Shown: positions 58,142 through 64,000 of the stretch, one piece after another
How the letters are laid out: every line of letters starts with the position of its first letter
How positions within the stretch are numbered: the first letter of the stretch is position 1
Source of the DNA: Metarhizium brunneum
Taxonomy: Eukaryota; Ascomycota; Sordariomycetes; Hypocreales; Clavicipitaceae
Assembly (NCBI RefSeq): GCF_013426205.1
Contig: NC_089423.1
Coordinates: 7,254,001 to 7,318,000, forward strand
Direction of reading: 5' to 3'
DNA: 64,000 nucleotides
Translations under genes and position numbers: made by a program
The notes under the pieces: model-generated
Database searches by the model: none
What the model saw: only the letters and a program-made list of their open reading frames with translations
What the model was told of the DNA's origin: nothing

Positions 58142-59147
58142 CTACTTCAGCGACCCCCAAGCCCCTTTAAAGCAAAACCCCGGGTGAAAGATTGTCATGG
58201 CAATCGCAGCCAGCATAATCATCGGACCCTCAAAAATCATAAACAGAACCTCGTCATTTGCCAATTTTCCAGCAAAGCCTTCCTGCAACTCCGCCAAGCG
58301 GTACACACATCGAATAAAAATTGCTATCGTTGCGATTCCGGTCGCTGTGCTTGTTAGTTACCGCCTCACACGGCTTGATAATAGCTTCGACTTACCCCAC
58401 GGAAACGCCTTGAACATGGTTGACGTTTTCAGCTTCATGGCCTTTTGCTCGTAACCCCCATTTGTACCTCTTAGTCTCCACCAAAAGTCTACTGAAAGGA
58501 TGATGAATGTCAAAAGACTGGCCACCTGGAACGATAAACCGGCAATCATGACATTGACGCCCGTCTGTTTAAGGCTGGCGTCGCCGTCGCTGGCAGCAAA
58601 CGCACCACCCGTCGCTTGTAGGACCAGACTGATGACATCACACGTGACAAAGATGATGGTATAGGTGCGAGGCGCAAAGCGAGCCAGGTATGCTCCGTGG
58701 GCGACAATGAGCCGCGAAAGGGAGAGGTAAATGGCTGCCGATAGGAAGGCGGGACCAATTGTTAGGCAGATGAGGTACCTGTTCCTACATTAGCACAAGT
58801 CCTTGGGTCGCAACGAGCAACGTCGCATACATGAGAAAAGGGTCCATCTTGAAAGGGTCATTGTGCATCTGTACACGCCCTACATATCCTACGACCTCGA
58901 GCACTAGGCCAAGGGCCATGGAGATGGAGAAGCCCCATGTTCGGTATATGATTCCAAGAACAGACTGGGCAAAAAGTACAGCGGCAAAGATGATCAAGTA
59001 GGCGAGGTTGCCGCTCTCGGAGGGCTGGTACTGGACTTGTGCATAGGAAAGCGAGCAAGTGTCGATGCTACATTGGGAGTAGGGAATAATGGTGCCGTTG
59101 AGGCTAGGGACCATGAGCGTGCCCGAGGAGTCGGTATGCGCAGACAT
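58142..59147 (-). CDS. RTA1-like seven-helix membrane protein
   Basis: Three exons (59147-58822, 58778-58396, 58344-58142) give 303 aa. The protein shows about seven hydrophobic segments. RTA1 family landmarks are LVLEVVGYVGRV, LICLTIGPAFLSAAIYLSLSRLI (first part), DVISLVLQATGG, FIRCVYRLAEL...G and DEVLFMIFEGPMIM. The family (lipid-translocating-exporter-like; RTA1, RTM1, Rsb1 in yeast) is linked to resistance to toxic lipids or compounds. The first intron is only 43 bp with a weak donor (GTTGCT), chosen because it restores YATYLICLTIGPAF; this boundary is the least certain. An extracellular N-terminus with NGT and three Cys is typical. It may serve export or self-protection for the putative cluster to its right, but this is speculative. 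Confidence 0.82.
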
Positions 59148-60562
59148 GGCAAATCGTAGCGTAGAATGGAAGAATAATTGAATGGAGCCGTCAAAGGTGG
59201 AATAGGAGAAAGTCGTGCCGTTTTTCTGCTCAAAACAAGAACATGTTGGGAAAAGGCGTATCGGTTGGAGACGATGAGCCAGGGCGTAGGTAAGAGAACT
59301 TAAACGTGACGGTAAGCCTGCTAGGCAAGAGGGAGAGACGTGTGCAAACGTAACTGTATACGTAAATCCTGTCGTAAGCAGCGTAAGCAGCAGGGGATGG
59401 GTCTACGCAAAGGACGACGAGGGCAGCGTGATCAAGCCCTAAAGGTGACGGCACACGAGTGGGTATGGCAGCCCGATGTGGAAAATTTTGATCTTGGTAT
59501 CCCGAGCAAGATGAGGCGCCCGCTTTTTCAACCAGCATTGGACAGCATTGGAACGTTTTGGTTGCGGCTGAACAATGAAACCGCCAATACGCGTCCTGGA
59601 CAAGTGCGAAGCGGCACACGATGGGCCTCGGCGGCTGGCGGCTTGTCTCAGCCATGCCTGGGCTGTCAGCCAAGCCCACCGAGTGGGGTTCAGTCTGCGG
59701 CTCGTGCCGTGCATGTGCTCCACTCTTTCTTCCTTCATTTAGCTCTACCCCATATTGACGTGACGTACTCCACGGGAGTCACCCGAGTAATCACGTCTTG
59801 CTAGACGAAGCCTGTCACGGGTATAGAGTAAAGCGTCTTTTAGAATGGAGTGTGTGTGTAAGCACAAGCCTGGTGTATTCATTCTCACCTTTACTCGACC
59901 TGGTTCTGTCGCGTTTCTCTCCTTTGTATTGACTCCATATACGCCCCGTATCCACTTTAACTGTGGAGTACTCCGTAGTAAAGTGCGGAAATGCAAAAAG
60001 ATGTAATCCACGGTTTCACCACAACGCTCGATCCTTCTTCTTACCACGGTTTGAGATGATGGCCATCGGATCCAGGTGCTCAGTGTAGCAAATTCGGTCA
60101 TGTGAGCAATATTGCTTTTGTTGCCATGGGTGAGATCCTGGCCTATTTTCGAGACTAGCTTCCAGGCAGGGTAATGCGTACAGTCAACTACCCTATAATA
60201 CTTTTCGGCAACATACATTGGCCTCGAGCAAGAAGAGCCAAGAAATAAAAGCGCTTTATTTACACGTCATCTAATATGGCATCTATTTGGAATTACTACA
60301 GACAAGATACATGGAATCGATTTGACATGGACAGAGTAATTAGCTGAAAATAAAACTGCCCAATTTGGTACGGCATCGATGCATTTATGACCAGCCGACG
60401 TCCGGCTCCATCACCCAGGAGCGCCAACTGCCACGTTGGCTACTTGGCCTCACAAGTCGCGAGACTTGAAGCGAAGGAATGGCCCACTGTTGCTTCGTCA
60501 TCAGCGTCTGACACTCATCACCTTGCATGAAACTTGATACGTGGCCTGCATTCGGGTTGGAC
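59148..60562. other. Long intergenic stretch; no gene seen
   Basis: A 154-codon + frame at 59340-59804 and its antisense partners show no recognisable domain and are not called. Confidence 0.45.
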
Positions 60563-62225
60563 TTACTTTTTTGACCCAGTTATATGATCTGCCAGCGGGA
60601 ACTCTCCCGAGAACCCCCAGCCTTTGAGGGAGTCATTCTCGCTCGTCAGAGTAAAGTCGAGCGTATACATTGCGTAGGCAACTGTCAGGCTGAGCTCGAT
60701 CATGGCCATCCCCTTGCCCACACAGCTTCGGGTGCCAACAGAGAAGGGGCAAAAGGCTGCGCGGGCATCGTCTACGCTCGGTCCCGTAGTGCCGCTTTCG
60801 CTACGCAGCCATCGCTCAGGGCGGTACTCGAAAGGGTCCGGGAAGTACTTTGCATTGTGATGGATGGCGTAAATTGGCACGCCGGCCTCCGTACCTGCAG
60901 GCAGCGCCCGGCCATCCACGGTGGCGTCGCCGGTTAGAATCTCCCGAGACAACGACGACCCTGCCGGCGGAGACATGCGCAGGGCTTCCTCGATGCACGC
61001 CCGGAGATAGGTGAGCTTGCTCAACGCCGGTCCGGTGCGAATCTCGTCGGGCGAGGCAAACGCCCGGCGCACGTCCTTCTGCAGGCGGCGGTAGGCACGA
61101 GGCGTGCTCGCCAGGTAGAAAAAGGTGGCTGCCAGAGCGGTAGACGTCGTGTCGGCGCCGGCAACGCACAACGTGGTGCTCTCCGCCAAGATCTCCTTCA
61201 TGGAGAGCGCATCGCCAGTGACGGGGTCGCTTGCCGACTTGAGAGCCGAGACGACGGTGCGCGTCTGCAAGCTGCACTCGGTGCCCAAGACACGGCGCAC
61301 GAGACCGCTCACAAAGTGTAGGAACTGGTTGCGTGCTGCGATGGCCTTGGGGAACAGAAACCGGTCGATTCGACCAATCTTGATGAGGATGGGGCTTTGC
61401 AACAAGACACTCATGCGCACGTTGGATTCTTCAATGGCCCGTGGGATGATGCGATTTTGAGGCGATGCGAGCAAGTCGTAGCCTATGCCGAAGACGACGT
61501 CGCCCATGATGTCAAATGTAAGCCAATTGAACCAGTCCGACATATTCATCGACTGTGTCCAGCCCTTCTGCCCTTCTTTCTCGGTACTTTGTGGCTGGGC
61601 TTGGATCGGAAAGTCGGCATCCGTGATCAATGCGAAGCACTTTTTGATATGCGCCAGCAGCGTGGGTTCGTGAGAGCGCAGAGCGGCATCCGATAAGCCC
61701 TGCGAGACGATGCGGCGTCGACGAGCATGCTCTTGCCTGTTGACCATGGTCAACGTGTTGGCCGCACCATGGCGGAGAACGCGGTAGTTTGGGCTCTTTT
61801 GGAAATTCGTGTTCCCAGAGTATATATCTTTGAGCGCACCCGTCGTGTTGAGATTCAGTCTGTTTGGGGCGTATCGAACGCAAGGACCTGTCATGATGGT
61901 CAGTACAATACGCCGTTGCTTTTTCTATGCGTCGAGGCGCACCGTAGCGTTCATGTTGCCTCCACATGTCGACGTGAATATCGCCCTTCCAGGCATGGTA
62001 GGCAGCGTACAGGTCCGTGACTCTGGCCAGGAACGGTCCAGGATACTTTGAAAGAGGGTGGAAGTACAAGCGTCGAATGCATAACACTGTTATCTAGGCA
62101 GCGTTAGCAGTGCTAGCACTTCTTTGTGCTTGTTCAATTTGTCAAGGGGCTCCTACTGAGGTGATGACCACCACAAGCAGTACAGATGCCAACAGGAAAA
62201 AGATTTGCATGTTCATCATCATCAT
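60563..62225 (-). CDS. Cytochrome P450 monooxygenase, ER-anchored
   Basis: Three exons (62225-62157, 62093-61943, 61887-60563) give 514 aa. The first exon supplies an N-terminal membrane anchor ([20 protein letters not shown]...), joined in phase 0 to [20 protein letters not shown], the usual start of fungal microsomal P450s. The I-helix oxygen motif is AGADTTST, the K-helix ExxR is EEALR, the PERF-type motif is YRPERW and the haem loop is [11 protein letters not shown] with Cys462. Clan or family number cannot be assigned by eye. It is divergent, by 767 bp, from a fatty-acid-synthase alpha gene, which suggests it oxidises a metabolite derived from that synthase. Several start Met codons in a row make the exact first residue uncertain by a few positions. 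Confidence 0.87.
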
Positions 62226-62992
62226 GCTGAGGATCTCTGCACCCCTTTGCGCGGTGCGCGTTAGGAACAGTATACGGTTCTGAGTATCAAGCTTGACAGG
62301 CTACCAGGCCACGGCAAGTCTGAGTGAATCTAAGACTTAGATGTATCCAACACCCCAAACGTAAACCTTCTGGACATGATTCTGGGGCCAGTCTATGTCT
62401 ATAAGCCACAAAAGTATTGGCCCTACTCTACTATCAGAGAAAAAACATCAAGACTGTCCAGGCCACGAAGCAGAAAACTTCTCTTTAGCATGGGCGTCGA
62501 GAATGCTGTGGCCTGACATGTACTTCCCTTTATGGTAATATTACAAGTCGAACCGTAAGCTCACGCCCTGACCCTTGCCGCATGACAAGCTCCAAATGTC
62601 GTCACGAATAAGACTCTTATGCCTTTGCTCACACCTGAAATGGCGTGTAATATCTGTGGGGCACCGACCTAATATCTTTCATGCTAAGGCGACACCTTGT
62701 CATAAGCCAGTGTCAAGTCATCCGACAAGGACTTGGACCTCATGCATCAGCAGTTGTCTGTATTGTAAGCGCAAGTGAATCTGGTTTGTTTCGAATCCTG
62801 CCAAAATTAGCTAACACCTGCTCAGCAAGTAGTACCAAAAAAGACATCCGTATTTTCCACCCCTGGTGGATGCGAAAGACGTTGTCCCAAGTGTATTTTG
62901 GTCATCGATACATGATTTGAATACTCGCAACAGAACAACAAATTTACTGCATCATTTTTATTCGATCCTGCAGCTTGAATTCCACTGTTAGA
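62226..62992. promoter_or_regulatory. Divergent promoter region of the P450 and FAS-alpha genes
   Basis: These 767 bp separate the two start codons and hold no supported gene. A shared regulatory region is inferred from the arrangement. Confidence 0.4.
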
Positions 62993-64000
62993 ATGCATCC
63001 AGCAGTTTCTGCGTCAGAGGCGGCGCTTCAGAAAGACAATGAAGTGGCCTGCACGCTTCTTATTGAGCTTCTGGCTCATCAGTTTTGTTATCCCGTCCAA
63101 TGGATCAAGACGCAAGATCTTATTCTGGGAGACCAGGAGACGAACCGAGTGGTGGAATTGGGCCCAGGTAATACATTGGTCAAGATGGCCGAACGGACTA
63201 TAGCGCAAAAGTATGCGCAACAAGACACTGCGGCAAACATCTCACGACAATTGTTAAGTTTTCAGCAAAATTACGATCAAATATCCTACGAACAAAGGAC
63301 TGTAAATCCATCATCACACGAAAAGACTGAAGACGCATCTGGGGGATCTGAGCCGAAGCCCAGCCCTTTGGTATTGAGTGCTTCGCCCCAACAAAGTGCG
63401 CCAGCCACCGTCGTTCAACAGTCTACTGTCATGGCAGTCGAGTTGGAAGATGAGCCAGCAAGGGTAATCGATATTACTACAACCATTGTCTGCTTGGGCC
63501 TAAAAAAGCCACTGGATGGTATTGATACGACCAAGTCCATAAGGGCGCTTTCCGGGGGTCGCTCGACTCTGCAAAATGAGATTGTTGGAGATCTTGGGGC
63601 CGAGTTTGGTGCTATACCAGATGGTGCGGAGGACATGTCCATCGACGATTTCTGCTCTTTAGTGCAGGGCACCTTTGCTGGAAAGCTGGGGGCCAAGTGT
63701 TGCTCAGCAATCGAGAAGATGACATCACACAAGTTTAGCGGATCATTCCAGGGTTCCGGAATACGCAAGTATCTCAAGAAGCAATGGGGACTCGGTCCCG
63801 GCCGTCAGGATAGTGTACTACTCGCGGCTTTGGTGTCACAACCGCAAGCCAGGCTACAGAATCATGACGAGGCCAAGGTCTTTATCGACGGCATAGTCCA
63901 GCAATATATTCAAAAACACGGTCTGGTCCTACCGGCTGAGTCGAGCTTTGCAGGTCCCTCTGCGGCCCAAACCATGGTCGGCGTTGAGGTCCTGGACTGC
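62993..64000 (+). CDS. Fungal type-I fatty acid synthase alpha subunit, N-terminal part (runs off the window)
   Basis: Some 336 codons are open from ATG 62993 to the window end with no intron. The N-terminus reads like FAS alpha: LLIELLAHQFCYPVQWIKTQD, ILGDQETNRVVELGP and LVKMAERTIAQKYA form the start of the malonyl-palmitoyl-transferase tail region. A Ser/Pro-rich linker of about 60 residues follows, then the acyl-carrier domain with LSGGRSTLQNEIVGDLGAEF. Ser191 of GGRS corresponds to the phosphopantetheine serine (Ser180 in yeast Fas2). WGLGPGRQDSVLLAAL follows. Divergence from housekeeping alpha subunits in the start and linker, and pairing with a P450, suggest a secondary-metabolism copy of the kind that makes a short acyl starter. 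The ketosynthase and PPTase parts lie outside the window. Confidence 0.88.
   Translation, partial: MHPAVSASEAALQKDNEVACTLLIELLAHQFCYPVQWIKTQDLILGDQETNRVVELGPGNTLVKMAERTIAQKYAQQDTAANISRQLLSFQQNYDQISYEQRTVNPSSHEKTEDASGGSEPKPSPLVLSASPQQSAPATVVQQSTVMAVELEDEPARVIDITTTIVCLGLKKPLDGIDTTKSIRALSGGRSTLQNEIVGDLGAEFGAIPDGAEDMSIDDFCSLVQGTFAGKLGAKCCSAIEKMTSHKFSGSFQGSGIRKYLKKQWGLGPGRQDSVLLAALVSQPQARLQNHDEAKVFIDGIVQQYIQKHGLVLPAESSFAGPSAAQTMVGVEVLDC

Noticed and set aside
59340..59804. 154-codon + strand frame
   Set aside because: Low-complexity, basic start, no recognisable domain; overlapping frames on the other strand are as long.

Overview
The window is from a filamentous ascomycete (Pezizomycotina, most likely Sordariomycetes/Hypocreales). 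Short GT-AG introns of about 43-99 bp interrupt most genes, and two Zn2Cys6 regulators, a FunK1 kinase, an RTA1-like protein and DUF1772 proteins are present. A long, almost G/C-free block with the mark of repeat-induced point mutation (RIP) abuts normal-composition gene space. No tRNA, rRNA or CRISPR array was recognised. Exon boundaries are my own reconstructions from splice signals, reading frame and family knowledge.

Bases 1-18,900 are a RIP-degraded repeat block. It resolves into two Ty3/Gypsy-type LTR retrotransposons of one family, nested in opposite orientations. The outer element is 1833-17621 on the + strand, with 441-bp LTRs and target duplication AATAT. The inner element is 4499-12312 on the - strand, with 453-bp LTRs and target duplication AATAA. 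Each keeps a polypurine tract, a fossil Gag zinc knuckle and a fossil reverse-transcriptase YxDD region. The outer element landed in an older repeat with long inverted arms (1-96 and 1740-1832). A small secreted cysteine-rich protein gene (19601-19933) is the first gene beyond the block.

Bases 20,959-32,556 hold a compact five-gene catabolic module: AMP-forming acyl-CoA synthetase (-), methylcrotonyl-CoA-carboxylase-type beta subunit (+), the matching biotin-carrying alpha subunit (-), acyl-CoA dehydrogenase (+) and a Zn2Cys6 regulator (+). Together the enzymes would activate a free, probably branched acid, desaturate it and carboxylate it. Three of the four enzymes end in PTS1-type tripeptides (ARL, ARM, AKL) and none shows an obvious mitochondrial presequence. 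This points to a peroxisomal version of a leucine/isovalerate- or terpenoid-type pathway, which is the most interesting system here. Both divergent promoters carry closely spaced CGG repeats, plausible sites for the adjacent regulator.

Bases 32.5-48.2 kb are looser accessory DNA: a second Zn2Cys6 regulator, a divergent pair of DUF1772 genes, a relic of another Zn2Cys6 regulator, a secreted type-B carboxylesterase, a caspase-like protease gene, and an O-methyltransferase pseudogene whose homology ends where the caspase-like gene ends. From 48.2 to 54.7 kb lie a YPK1-derived C2/pseudokinase/ankyrin protein, a FunK1 kinase and an unrecognised 268-aa protein. From 55.5 kb onward come a branched-chain aminotransferase-like gene, an RTA1-like membrane protein, and a cytochrome P450 divergent from the 5' end of a fungal fatty-acid-synthase alpha subunit that runs off the window. 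The last two look like the edge of a secondary-metabolite cluster.
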